Shown here piece by piece: positions 1-5,098 of a DNA stretch of 8,309 nucleotides (position 1 is the first letter of the stretch; every line of letters starts with the position of its first letter). Made by a program: the position numbers and the translations under genes. Below the pieces are notes generated by a model, which ran no database searches, was not told where the DNA came from, and saw only the letters and a program-made list of their open reading frames with translations. Origin of the DNA: Anaerolinea sp. (GTDB lineage: Bacteria; Chloroflexota; Anaerolineae; JAAEKA01). Location: contig JACSRL010000515.1 in assembly GCA_014879765.1 (NCBI GenBank), forward strand, positions 1 through 8,309, read 5' to 3'.

Positions 1-37
1 CACGAAGCGGCCACAGCCGCTGGGAGAGCGTTCCGCC

Positions 38-53
38 AGGCCCTGAGGGGCCT
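38..53 (+). terminator. Possible weak plus-strand terminator hairpin
   Basis: A perfect 6-bp stem (AGGCCC / GGGCCT) with a TGAG loop is followed by the T-rich run TTTGTGTT. It could end a plus-strand transcript entering from left of the window. The stem is short and the T tract is interrupted. A second small hairpin (GCGGC, CACA loop, GCCGC) lies at 7-20. No coding sequence is evident in 1-64. Confidence 0.3.
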
Positions 54-64
54 TTGTGTTGTCA

Positions 65-87
65 GCCAGGGATTTCTAATCCCTGGC
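65..87. repeat. 23-bp hairpin containing the stop codon of the zinc-ribbon gene
   Basis: A perfect 10-bp inverted repeat (GCCAGGGATT / AATCCCTGGC) surrounds a 3-nt loop. The TAG stop of the minus-strand zinc-ribbon gene (78-76) occupies loop and stem, and the last residues (ARD) are encoded by the arm. There is no T tract on the minus-strand side, so it is not a canonical intrinsic terminator. It resembles short dispersed palindromes that sit at gene ends in repeat-rich genomes; that relation is inference. Confidence 0.7.
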
Positions 88-459
88 CGGCATCCCGGCG
101 GCCGGTTTCAGATGTGCGTGACAGTAGGGGCAGTCGGCCGTCTCTGCGCCGGTCCACTGCACGGTGGAGACGCTCAAGGGCGCGCCGCAGTTGGGGCATT
201 TGCTGGGCAGCCAGTCGGCGCGACGCTGGGTCGCCTGGCGCTGCTCTGCCTGACGTTGGATGATCCACTGCATCAGCGCCTGGCTGACGCCGCTGATGGC
301 CGTCAGCACCAGAATGCCCGGCCAGAACCAGCCCTTCCAGAACAGAATAGCCAGGCCGATCAGCCAGATGGCTGACTGGATCTGTTTCCAGGGCAGGGGC
401 AACTCCGGTTCTTCATCCTGTTTTTCTTGTTTCTTGGCCTCGGTGTTTTCATCTGACAT
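76..459 (-). CDS. Small membrane protein with C-terminal zinc ribbon
   Basis: The product is 127 aa and of unknown specific function. An acidic, lysine-rich N-terminus (1-22) precedes two hydrophobic segments at about 28-42 and 46-63, a Gln/Arg-rich linker (66-82), and a four-cysteine zinc ribbon (CPNC at 88-91, CPYC at 110-113). No signal peptide is seen; with both tails cytoplasmic the pair would form a membrane hairpin. The ATG at 459 is chosen over an upstream in-frame start at 504 because GGAG (466-469) lies 6 nt in front of it and the upstream extension (Ser/Arg/Thr-rich) looks like untranslated sequence. It is the last gene of the minus-strand series, 57 nt after the tandem-GNAT gene with a hairpin repeat between them. 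The stop lies inside a perfect palindrome. The ribbon may bind a protein or nucleic-acid partner; I cannot say which. Confidence 0.8.
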   Translation of the reverse strand: MSDENTEAKKQEKQDEEPELPLPWKQIQSAIWLIGLAILFWKGWFWPGILVLTAISGVSQALMQWIIQRQAEQRQATQRRADWLPSKCPNCGAPLSVSTVQWTGAETADCPYCHAHLKPAAGMPARD

Positions 460-505
460 GGTGGTTCTCCGTGTGGATGCACTGAAAGCGGCGGATGTGT
501 GCAAG

Positions 506-542
506 GCGTGGCTCGGTCAGGAGACCGGCCACAGCGGTGGGG
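506..542. repeat. Palindromic dispersed repeat, copy 1 (supplies GNAT stop codon)
   Basis: This 37-bp sequence is identical to 1442-1478, and its first 32 bases are repeated again at 1482-1513. It folds into a long hairpin: GTGGC, bulged T, CGGTC, loop AGGA, GACCG, GCCAC. Two further pairs follow if one A is bulged. The TGA of the tandem-GNAT gene (519-517) sits at the top of the stem and loop, and the last seven residues (PPLWPVS) are translated from the repeat. Confidence 0.9.
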
Positions 543-1431
543 CGAGTGTCAGCTCCAACTCGATTTCGTCGCGCATGGGGATGCCGTCGTTGCCGATCTG
601 CGGGATCTCCGGCTTGATCTGCCGGGCACGGGTGACTGCATCGCGATGGACGGCCGCAAGGGTGAAGCCGCGTTGTTGATAGAAGCGCAGCGCGGCGGTG
701 TTGTCGTTGGTGGTGATCAACCATAGCCGCCGGCAGCCGGCCTGCTGCGCAGCCTGCCGCGCAGCTTCGATTAGCGCCGTTCCAATCCCCTGATTAGGCC
801 GGTCTGTGTCCAGTGTGACGATCTCGCACGCGTCGCCGGCCACGTGGTAGGTCAGCAGGCCCAGCCACTGGTCGCCATCGACCGCTGCGAAGCCGGGCAG
901 ATCGGCCGGCCGGTACACCTGGCCGTGGACAACCATGCGCTCGCTGCCCCAGCGCTGGACGAGCCAATCGGCTGCCAGCGGGCGCTGAGCTGGCGTCAGG
1001 GGATGGACCTTGAAGCTGGCCGGCGGCTTATCGCCCGCCTGCCGTGCATAGCGGCGCAGCATCATGCCTTGCGCCGGCTGCATGCCCAGACGGGCGTAGA
1101 AGGGCTGCACCTCCGCGTCGCACAGCAGATCGACCGCGTACAGATCTTCAAGCTGCGCCAGCAGGCGCTGCACCAGCTCGCTGCCGATGCCGCGGCCTTG
1201 ATAGTCGGGCAGCACCTCCAGCAGCGGGATGAACGCGCTGAGCACGCCGTCGCTCAGCGCGTTGATGAAGCCAACCACCTGCCCGTTCGCTTCGTCCACA
1301 GCCAGCGCCACCGCAGCGCTGCGCCGCAGAATGGCCAGATGCGTCTCCGGCGACGGCGGGTTGGGCCAGCCCACGAAGAAGCCGTGCAGTTGGTCGGGGG
1401 TGATGCCTTCAGCGGACGTGAGGTAATGCAT
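517..1431 (-). CDS. Tandem-domain GNAT acetyltransferase
   Basis: The product is 304 aa and has two complete GNAT (acetyl-CoA-dependent N-acetyltransferase) domains. The N-terminal domain (about 1-130) has the acetyl-CoA motif YQGRGIGSEL at 77-86, followed by the usual FYARLGM (111-117). The C-terminal domain (about 140-295) has NQGIGTAL at 213-220 and then LWLITTNDN...ALRFYQQRGF, the conserved motif A/B region, and ends with the MRDEIELEL strand typical of the family. Both pyrophosphate-binding loops look intact. The substrate is unknown; small-molecule or ribosomal-protein amines are typical. The ATG at 1431 has no clear Shine-Dalgarno; hairpin repeat copy 2 starts only 10 nt upstream and may occupy the ribosome-binding region. 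The C-terminal PPLWPVS and the stop come from hairpin repeat copy 1, so the native end was probably near ELTLA. Confidence 0.9.
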   Translation of the reverse strand: MHYLTSAEGITPDQLHGFFVGWPNPPSPETHLAILRRSAAVALAVDEANGQVVGFINALSDGVLSAFIPLLEVLPDYQGRGIGSELVQRLLAQLEDLYAVDLLCDAEVQPFYARLGMQPAQGMMLRRYARQAGDKPPASFKVHPLTPAQRPLAADWLVQRWGSERMVVHGQVYRPADLPGFAAVDGDQWLGLLTYHVAGDACEIVTLDTDRPNQGIGTALIEAARQAAQQAGCRRLWLITTNDNTAALRFYQQRGFTLAAVHRDAVTRARQIKPEIPQIGNDGIPMRDEIELELTLAPPLWPVS

Positions 1432-1441
1432 GAGTCACGGT

Positions 1442-1478
1442 GCGTGGCTCGGTCAGGAGACCGGCCACAGCGGTGGGG
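1442..1478. repeat. Palindromic dispersed repeat, copy 2
   Basis: This is a 37-bp exact copy of 506-542 and forms the same imperfect hairpin with an AGGA loop. It starts 10 nt upstream of the tandem-GNAT start codon, where a ribosome-binding site would be expected. Confidence 0.9.
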
Positions 1479-1481
1479 GCG

Positions 1482-1513
1482 GCGTGGCTCGGTCAGGAGA
1501 CCGGCCACAGCGG
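1482..1513. repeat. Palindromic dispersed repeat, copy 3
   Basis: This 32-bp exact copy of the hairpin core lies in direct orientation 40 bp after the start of copy 2. The 3' GGTGGGG extension found in copies 1 and 2 is missing. With copy 2 it forms a tandem pair between msrA and the GNAT gene. Confidence 0.9.
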
Positions 1514-1526
1514 CAGTTCTGGATTC

Positions 1527-1596
1527 CGGTTACGAGTTACGCATTACGGGTTACATAGTCCGGGTCACGTTTCACGTTTCACGCCTCACGCTTCAG
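1527..1596. repeat. Heptamer tandem repeat array (9-10 units of 7 bp)
   Basis: On the plus strand the units are CGGTTAC, GAGTTAC, GCATTAC, GGGTTAC, ATAGTCC (degenerate), GGGTCAC, GTTTCAC, GTTTCAC, GCCTCAC and GCTTCAG, in strict 7-bp phase. On the minus strand this reads as GTAAYNC units (TAA) and GTGANNC units (TGA). Because 7 is not a multiple of 3, stops fall in all three minus-strand frames. The msrA stop codon (1581-1579) is one of these TGAs. It resembles the short tandemly repeated heptamers known from cyanobacteria; I infer the likeness by pattern only. Confidence 0.9.
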
Positions 1597-2133
1597 CTTC
1601 CCCGCAAAATTCTTGCGCAGCTTGGCCACTTTGGGGGATACGACCACCTGGCAGTAGGGCTGGTTGGGGTTGTTGCTGTAGTACTCCTGATGGTAGTCCT
1701 CGGCCGGATAGAAGCGCGTGACGCCGGTGACTTCGGTAACGATGGGCTTGTCGAAGATCTGGGCCGCGTTCAGCTCGGCGATGACCGCCTGCGCGGTGGC
1801 CTTTTGCTCCGGCGTGTGGTAGAAGATGGCCGAACGGTACTGCGGGCCCACGTCGCCGCCCTGGCGGTTCAGCGTCGTCGGGTCGTGGAGCGCGAAGAAG
1901 ATCTCCAGAATCTCGCGGAAGGTGATCACGGCCGGGTCGAAGGTGAGCTGCGTCACCTCCGCGTGGCCGGTCTTGCCGTCGCACACCTGGCGGTAGGTGG
2001 GGTTGACCACGAAGCCGCCGGAGTAGCCTGACACCACCTCCTCCACGCCGCGCACCTGATCGAACGCGGCCTCCAGGCACCAAAAACAGCCGCCGCCCAG
2101 GGTGGCGACTTCACGGTTGGTTGGTTCATTCAT
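1579..2133 (-). CDS. msrA: Peptide-methionine (S)-S-oxide reductase MsrA
   Basis: MsrA reduces methionine-S-sulfoxide in proteins and free methionine with thioredoxin as the usual reductant. The 184-aa product has the catalytic signature GCFWCLEA (nucleophile Cys16, with Cys19 nearby), GYSGG (37-41), YRQVC..GKTGHAEV (48-60), the conserved FF.LHDPT segment (79-86), QYRSAIFYH (98-106), FYPAEDYHQEY (141-151) and PYCQVVVSPKVAKLRK near the end (159-174). It is full length for the single-domain cytoplasmic form, with no fused MsrB and no signal peptide. Cys51 and Cys161 are candidate resolving residues; a C-terminal two-cysteine tail of the E. coli kind is absent. The ATG at 2133 is supported by GAGGAG (2142-2147) 8 nt upstream. 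The last residues (KREA) and the TGA stop come from a heptamer repeat array. It lies 116 nt downstream of the amidohydrolase gene. Confidence 0.96.
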   Translation of the reverse strand: MNEPTNREVATLGGGCFWCLEAAFDQVRGVEEVVSGYSGGFVVNPTYRQVCDGKTGHAEVTQLTFDPAVITFREILEIFFALHDPTTLNRQGGDVGPQYRSAIFYHTPEQKATAQAVIAELNAAQIFDKPIVTEVTGVTRFYPAEDYHQEYYSNNPNQPYCQVVVSPKVAKLRKNFAGKLKREA

Positions 2134-2186
2134 TGCAGGGTCTCCTCAACGCTTGCAGTTGGCTGTTGTGGGTTGTCCACAGGTCG

Positions 2187-2192
2187 ATGATA
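2187..2192 (-). promoter_or_regulatory. Candidate -10 box for msrA
   Basis: On the minus strand the hexamer TATCAT lies about 53 nt upstream of the msrA start codon, in the 116-nt gap after the amidohydrolase gene. No good -35 lies at 16-18 nt; TTGCTG lies 20 nt upstream. It is plausible as an msrA promoter but weak. Confidence 0.25.
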
Positions 2193-2249
2193 GCACGCCG
2201 CGGCGCGCGGTGCAGCAAGGTGTCTTACCGTGGCGCGGCCGGCGGCCTG

Positions 2250-3281
2250 TCAGGCAAAGGGGCGCAGGAAGCGCAGCGCCATCTCGCCCAGCCGGTCGAT
2301 CTGATAGCCGCCCTCCTGCACGATCACCGTGGGCAGGCCCAGCCCGGCCAGCCGCCGGCTGACCTGCTCCAGGCCATCCACGGTGACGCGAAAGCCGCCG
2401 GTGGTGGCTGACGGATCGCCCTGCACCAGGTCGAAGCCGGCCGCGATCACCAGGAACGCCGGGTGAAAGGTCCGCACGGTCGCCAGCGTCTCATCCAGCG
2501 CCGCCAGATAGGCCGGGTCGTCGATGCCGGCCGGCAGCGGCCAGTTGCGGTTGGCGCCCAGCCCCGCGCCGCTGCCCAGCTCGTCCGCGCCGCCCCAGAA
2601 GTAGGGGTACTCCTGGTCAGGGTCGGCGTGCAGCGAGCAGGTGAGCACGGTGGGGTCAGCGTAGAAGATCTCCTGCGTGCCGTTGCCGTGGTGCAAGTCG
2701 ATGTCCACGATAGCGACGCGCGCGCCGCGGCCGGCTTGCAGGTGGCGGGCCGCGATGGCCGCGTTGTTCAGGTAGCAGTAGCCGCCATACTGGCCGGCCG
2801 TGGCGTGGTGGCCCGGCGGCCGGCAGAGGGCATAGGCGGCGCGCTGGCCCGCTTTGACCAGCTCAGCCGCGGTCAGCGCCGCCTGCGCGCTCCAGTAGGC
2901 CGCCTGCCAGGTGCCGGCCAGGATCGGGCTGTCGCGGTCGGTGGCGTGATAGCCGGCCAGTTGCTGCCAGCCGGCCGGCCGGCGGCGTGCGCCCTGCACG
3001 GCGTAGTAGCCATCGGGCCACAGCGGGCTGTCGCCGGGCAAAAAGGCGCGGCTGCCCGCGAACGCGCCTTGCAGGAAGTCGATCAACGCCGCGTCGTGGA
3101 CCGCCAGAATCGGCGCCAGGCCATGATCTGCGGCCTGGACCGGGCTGCCCAGCCCGGCCGCGTCCAGTGCGGCCAGGATGGCCTTAGCCCGCGGCGGCGT
3201 TTCGTCGTAGCGATCAGGACAGCCTGGCATGACCTGGCTGGTGGCGTGAGCCTGATGTTGGCTGGCAAAGATGATGTGCAT
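2250..3281 (-). CDS. aphA: Acetylpolyamine amidohydrolase / class II-like histone deacetylase family
   Basis: This is a zinc-dependent amidohydrolase of the arginase/deacetylase fold that removes acetyl groups from acetylated polyamines or acetyl-lysine-like substrates. Its 343 aa match the roughly 340-aa bacterial acetylpolyamine amidohydrolases. Active-site residues are all visible: RPPGHHA with tandem His158-His159, the zinc ligands Asp195 and His197 in DIDLHHGNGTQ, the third ligand Asp284 in AAGFDLVQGDP, and the transition-state tyrosine Tyr326 in EGGY. GGYCYLNNAAIAA (166-178) is the family signature. These positions nearly coincide with those of the Mycoplana ramosa enzyme, as recalled. 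Acidic residues reported there to read the polyamine charge (near 17 and 106) are not obvious here (Val17, Gln106), so the substrate may differ. No clear Shine-Dalgarno precedes the ATG, which lies 21 nt after the glycosylase stop, so coupled translation is likely. Confidence 0.9.
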   Translation of the reverse strand: MHIIFASQHQAHATSQVMPGCPDRYDETPPRAKAILAALDAAGLGSPVQAADHGLAPILAVHDAALIDFLQGAFAGSRAFLPGDSPLWPDGYYAVQGARRRPAGWQQLAGYHATDRDSPILAGTWQAAYWSAQAALTAAELVKAGQRAAYALCRPPGHHATAGQYGGYCYLNNAAIAARHLQAGRGARVAIVDIDLHHGNGTQEIFYADPTVLTCSLHADPDQEYPYFWGGADELGSGAGLGANRNWPLPAGIDDPAYLAALDETLATVRTFHPAFLVIAAGFDLVQGDPSATTGGFRVTVDGLEQVSRRLAGLGLPTVIVQEGGYQIDRLGEMALRFLRPFA

Positions 3282-3302
3282 GGTGCGGTGCGGCGCGGCG
3301 CG

Positions 3303-3968
3303 TCAGATGGGCGCGTCGCCGTTCAGATAGTGATGCCACAACAGGCGGGCGGCCACCGCGCGCCAGGGCCGCCAGACCTGGCCCAGCGCTTCCATCTCCT
3401 GCACATCCGGCCGGGCCGCCAGGCCTTTGACCCGCTGCACGGCCACCATCAGAGCCAGGTCCGCGCTGGGCCAGATATCGGGCCGGCGCAGCGCCATCAA
3501 CAGGTAGATGTTGGCCGTCCAGGGGCCGATGCCCTTGATGGCGGTCAGTTGGGCGTGGACCGCTGCGTCGTCCAGCTCGGCCAGGCCATCGATGTCCAGC
3601 GCGCCGTCGAGCACGGCCTGCGCCAGCAGGCGGCCATAGCGCGTTTTCTGGCGGCTGAAGCCGGCCGCTTTCAGCGCGTCATCGTCCAGGTGCAGGAAGG
3701 TGACCGGCGTCAGGGGATTGGCCACAGCCAGCAGGCGCTGAAAGGCTGCCCGCGCCGAGGCCAGCGACACCTGTTGCTCCAGGATGATCTGGATCAGCGT
3801 GGCAAAGCCTGGCTCGCGCGGCCAGAGCGGAGGCGGCCCCAGGCGCGCGCTGATCTGCGCCAGATCCTGGTCCCGGTCGATCAACGCCTGCACGCCGCGC
3901 AGCAGCGATTCTTCGGTCAGTGGCGAGTTGGCGTCTGGAGAGGCAGATGCAAGAGGGCTGCCAGTCAT
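3303..3968 (-). CDS. AlkA-type DNA-3-methyladenine glycosylase (HhH-GPD superfamily)
   Basis: This base-excision-repair glycosylase removes alkylated purines from DNA. The 221-aa product has the helix-hairpin-helix LTAIKGIGPWTA (141-152) followed by the catalytic aspartate Asp170 in WPSADLAL (166-173), the spacing expected for HhH-GPD glycosylases. EQQVS (64-68) matches the conserved QQ[VI]S of AlkA/MAG enzymes, and GFSRQKTRYGRLLA (103-116) is also typical. No iron-sulfur cysteines are present, which excludes endonuclease III or MutY. The N-terminal extra domain of E. coli AlkA is missing, as in many short bacterial and yeast MAG-like forms. The ATG overlaps the stop of the deoxynucleoside kinase gene (ATGA, 4 nt), which indicates translational coupling. 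Residues 1-16 are Ser/Pro/Ala-rich and likely unstructured. Alkylation preference cannot be judged from sequence. Confidence 0.92.
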   Translation of the reverse strand: MTGSPLASASPDANSPLTEESLLRGVQALIDRDQDLAQISARLGPPPLWPREPGFATLIQIILEQQVSLASARAAFQRLLAVANPLTPVTFLHLDDDALKAAGFSRQKTRYGRLLAQAVLDGALDIDGLAELDDAAVHAQLTAIKGIGPWTANIYLLMALRRPDIWPSADLALMVAVQRVKGLAARPDVQEMEALGQVWRPWRAVAARLLWHHYLNGDAPI

Positions 3969-4621
3969 GCGCCGTTGCCCCCATTGGGAAAGACGATGGC
4001 CTCCTGGCCGGCCAGCCGCTCATGGATGCGCTCGACCACGATCTCCAGATGTTGCGGCTTGTGGACGAAATCCAGGTCGCCGGTCTGAATGGTCAGCACC
4101 GGGCAGAGGTCGAAGCTCTGCATCCAGTCGGCGTAGAAGCTGTCCAGCAGGGTCAGATAGCCGGCGTCGATGCCGTTTTCGATGCTGCGGCCCCGCCGCC
4201 GGATGCGCTCCAGCAGCAGCGGCGCGGGCGCAGCCAGATAGAGCAGCAGATCAGGCCGCGGCAGGTTGGCCACCACCAGATCGAACAGCGTGCGGTAGGA
4301 GCGATAATCGCGCTCGCTCAGGTTGCCCAGATGGTGCAGGGCGCGGGCGAAGATGTAGGCATCTTCGTAGATGCTGCGGTCGGCGATGGCCGATTGCGGA
4401 TCGTTGGCCAGGGCCAGGTGTTGCTGGGCGCGGTGCCCCAGGAAGAAGACCTGCAAGTGGAAGGACCACTGGCGCATGTCGGCGTAGAACTCGGCCAGGT
4501 AGGGGTTGTCGGCCACCGACTCGAAGGCGACTTTCCAGCCCAGCCGCGCGCCGACCCGCTCGGCGATGGAGGTCTTGCCTGCGCCGATGTTGCCGGCGAC
4601 GATGATGAAGCGTTTGGTCAC
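3965..4621 (-). CDS. Deoxynucleoside kinase (dGK/dAK/dCK family)
   Basis: The enzyme phosphorylates deoxynucleosides to dNMPs with ATP in the salvage pathway. The 218-aa product has an N-terminal P-loop GNIGAGKTS (10-18), the base/acceptor-site acidic residue in FES (Glu34), the family DRS motif (81-83) followed by IYEDAYIFA, and an arginine-rich LID RIRRRGRS (139-146). Size and order fit the deoxyguanosine/deoxyadenosine kinase family found in Gram-positive bacteria and Chloroflexota; which base is preferred cannot be told. The frame stays open to 4744, but I choose the GTG at 4621. GGAG lies 6 nt upstream, the P-loop strand VTKRFIIVAGN begins there as in relatives, and the extra 41 residues are basic and low-complexity. 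It overlaps the glycosylase by 4 nt and opens the minus-strand cluster. Confidence 0.92.
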   Translation of the reverse strand: MTKRFIIVAGNIGAGKTSIAERVGARLGWKVAFESVADNPYLAEFYADMRQWSFHLQVFFLGHRAQQHLALANDPQSAIADRSIYEDAYIFARALHHLGNLSERDYRSYRTLFDLVVANLPRPDLLLYLAAPAPLLLERIRRRGRSIENGIDAGYLTLLDSFYADWMQSFDLCPVLTIQTGDLDFVHKPQHLEIVVERIHERLAGQEAIVFPNGGNGA

Positions 4622-4627
4622 TGGAGA

Positions 4628-4631
4628 CTCC
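4628..4631 (-). promoter_or_regulatory. Shine-Dalgarno site fixing the GTG start of the deoxynucleoside kinase
   Basis: On the minus strand GGAG lies 6 nt before the GTG at 4621. It decides against the 41-residue longer reading that begins at 4744, where no such site or conserved protein sequence is seen. Confidence 0.7.
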
Positions 4632-4760
4632 GCTCTGCAGACTTTCGTAGTCCTTGTGGACTGCGGTTCAGCAGGTGAATTGCGCCGAGACTTCGGACGG
4701 TGCCGCACCGGTCGAGTCCTGTGAACGAAGCCCTTTGCCGCCAAGAGCCTGACATAGCTT

Positions 4761-4768
4761 CAACCGGC
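4761..4768. repeat. Target-site duplication, left copy (CAACCGGC)
   Basis: The octamer directly abuts the left inverted repeat of the MITE and is identical to 4859-4866 on the other side. Confidence 0.8.
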
Positions 4769-4858
4769 GTAACTGCTCAGTCGACGGGTGCGAACACGTG
4801 ATTTCGGTACGGCGGCCTACTCAATCCACGTGTTCGCACCCGCCGGCTGAGCAGTTAC
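4769..4858. mobile_element. 90-bp MITE with 32-bp terminal inverted repeats, IS66-like
   Basis: The terminal inverted repeats 4769-4800 and 4827-4858 match at 30 of 32 positions and flank a 26-bp unpaired centre. The ends read GTAACTGCTCAG and CTGAGCAGTTAC. Both sides carry the identical octamer CAACCGGC (4761-4768 and 4859-4866), a perfect 8-bp target duplication, so the element boundaries are exact. Ends beginning GTAA and 8-bp duplications are the known hallmarks of IS66-family elements; a derived non-autonomous element is therefore inferred. There is no coding capacity. It sits between the deoxynucleoside kinase and the yqeC-mocA promoter. Confidence 0.88.
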
Positions 4859-4866
4859 CAACCGGC
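4859..4866. repeat. Target-site duplication, right copy (CAACCGGC)
   Basis: The octamer directly abuts the right inverted repeat of the MITE and is identical to 4761-4768. Confidence 0.8.
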
Positions 4867-4977
4867 GACTTCCGAAGTCTGAGATGTCACGAATTGTCGC
4901 TGAAACGGCGCTGGAGTCAAAGTCTGACCGCGCACCGATGCCGGGCGCATTCGCGTCGCTGCGCGCGGGGTGCGGAA

Positions 4978-5006
4978 TTGGACATTTTTTCCGCCACGTG
5001 TATAAT
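4978..5006 (+). promoter_or_regulatory. Sigma-70-type promoter for the yqeC-mocA gene
   Basis: TTGGAC (4978-4983) and a perfect TATAAT (5001-5006) are separated by 17 bp, the optimal spacing. Transcription would start near 5013, giving a leader of about 86 nt before the ATG at 5099. The AT-rich spacer stands out from the GC-rich surroundings. Confidence 0.82.
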
Positions 5007-5020
5007 ACGCCCATCATCGC

Positions 5021-5058
5021 CCCCTGAACAGTCTTCCTCCCCCCCACTGTTCAGTGGG
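5021..5058 (+). promoter_or_regulatory. 5'-UTR hairpin with C-rich loop
   Basis: CTGAACAGT (5024-5032) and ACTGTTCAG (5046-5054) form a perfect 9-bp stem around a 13-nt pyrimidine loop. CCC/GGG adds three more pairs if one T is bulged. It begins about 10 nt after the inferred transcription start and ends about 40 nt before the ATG. It has no T tract and does not resemble the known molybdenum cofactor riboswitch. It may be an RNA stability or regulatory stem, or a dyad-symmetric protein-binding site. Confidence 0.6.
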
Positions 5059-5098
5059 TGATGTCGCGTCTGGGACTTGTCACACCTCACCTGCATCC

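Larger units (their letters stand above)
4622..4768. other. Intergenic region upstream of the deoxynucleoside kinase
   Basis: No gene is supported here. The segment contains small inverted repeats: AGTCC, TTGT loop, GGACT within the stretch CTTTCGTAGTCCTTGTGGACT (split by the loop), and GAGACTTCGGACGG, which is similar in reverse orientation to the imperfect palindrome GACTTCCGAAGTC just right of the MITE. A minus-strand promoter for the kinase cluster must lie here or in the MITE, but no convincing -35/-10 pair is visible. Confidence 0.4.

Noticed and set aside
7..30. CGGCCACAGC segment similar to the 3' half of the 32-bp palindromic repeat
   Set aside because: Only about ten bases are shared, the sequence forms its own small hairpin instead, and the window edge prevents checking for the rest.
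1442..1513. Two direct repeats 40 bp apart, suggesting a minimal CRISPR
   Set aside because: The repeats are separated by only 3-8 bp, no unique spacer of normal size exists, the third copy lies elsewhere, and no cas gene is nearby.
844..2031. Long open plus-strand frame (395 codons) antisense to the GNAT and msrA genes
   Set aside because: Composition artefact of GC-rich DNA; the translation has no family motifs and runs across two well-supported genes and the repeat arrays between them.
2173..2181. DnaA-box-like TTGTCCACA
   Set aside because: A single near-match with no cluster, no AT-rich unwinding region and no dnaA/dnaN neighbour; not evidence for an origin.
2241..2260. GCCTGACAGGC around the amidohydrolase stop codon as another palindromic stop
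   Set aside because: Five-base arms around a single base cannot form a hairpin and are expected often by chance in this GC-rich sequence.
2463..4088. Long open plus-strand frame (541 codons) antisense to the amidohydrolase and glycosylase genes
   Set aside because: The opposite strand carries intact catalytic motifs in two recognised families; this frame is Arg/Gln/Gly-rich with no domain.
4622..4744. N-terminal 41-residue extension of the deoxynucleoside kinase
   Set aside because: Basic low-complexity sequence without a ribosome-binding site; the GTG at 4621 has GGAG 6 nt upstream and starts right before the P-loop strand.
5054..5098. GTG start giving 15 extra residues on YqeC-MocA
   Set aside because: It is inside the 5'-UTR hairpin and the added residues (Gly/Ser/Thr-rich) are not part of the domain; the ATG at 5099 precedes a typical N-terminus.
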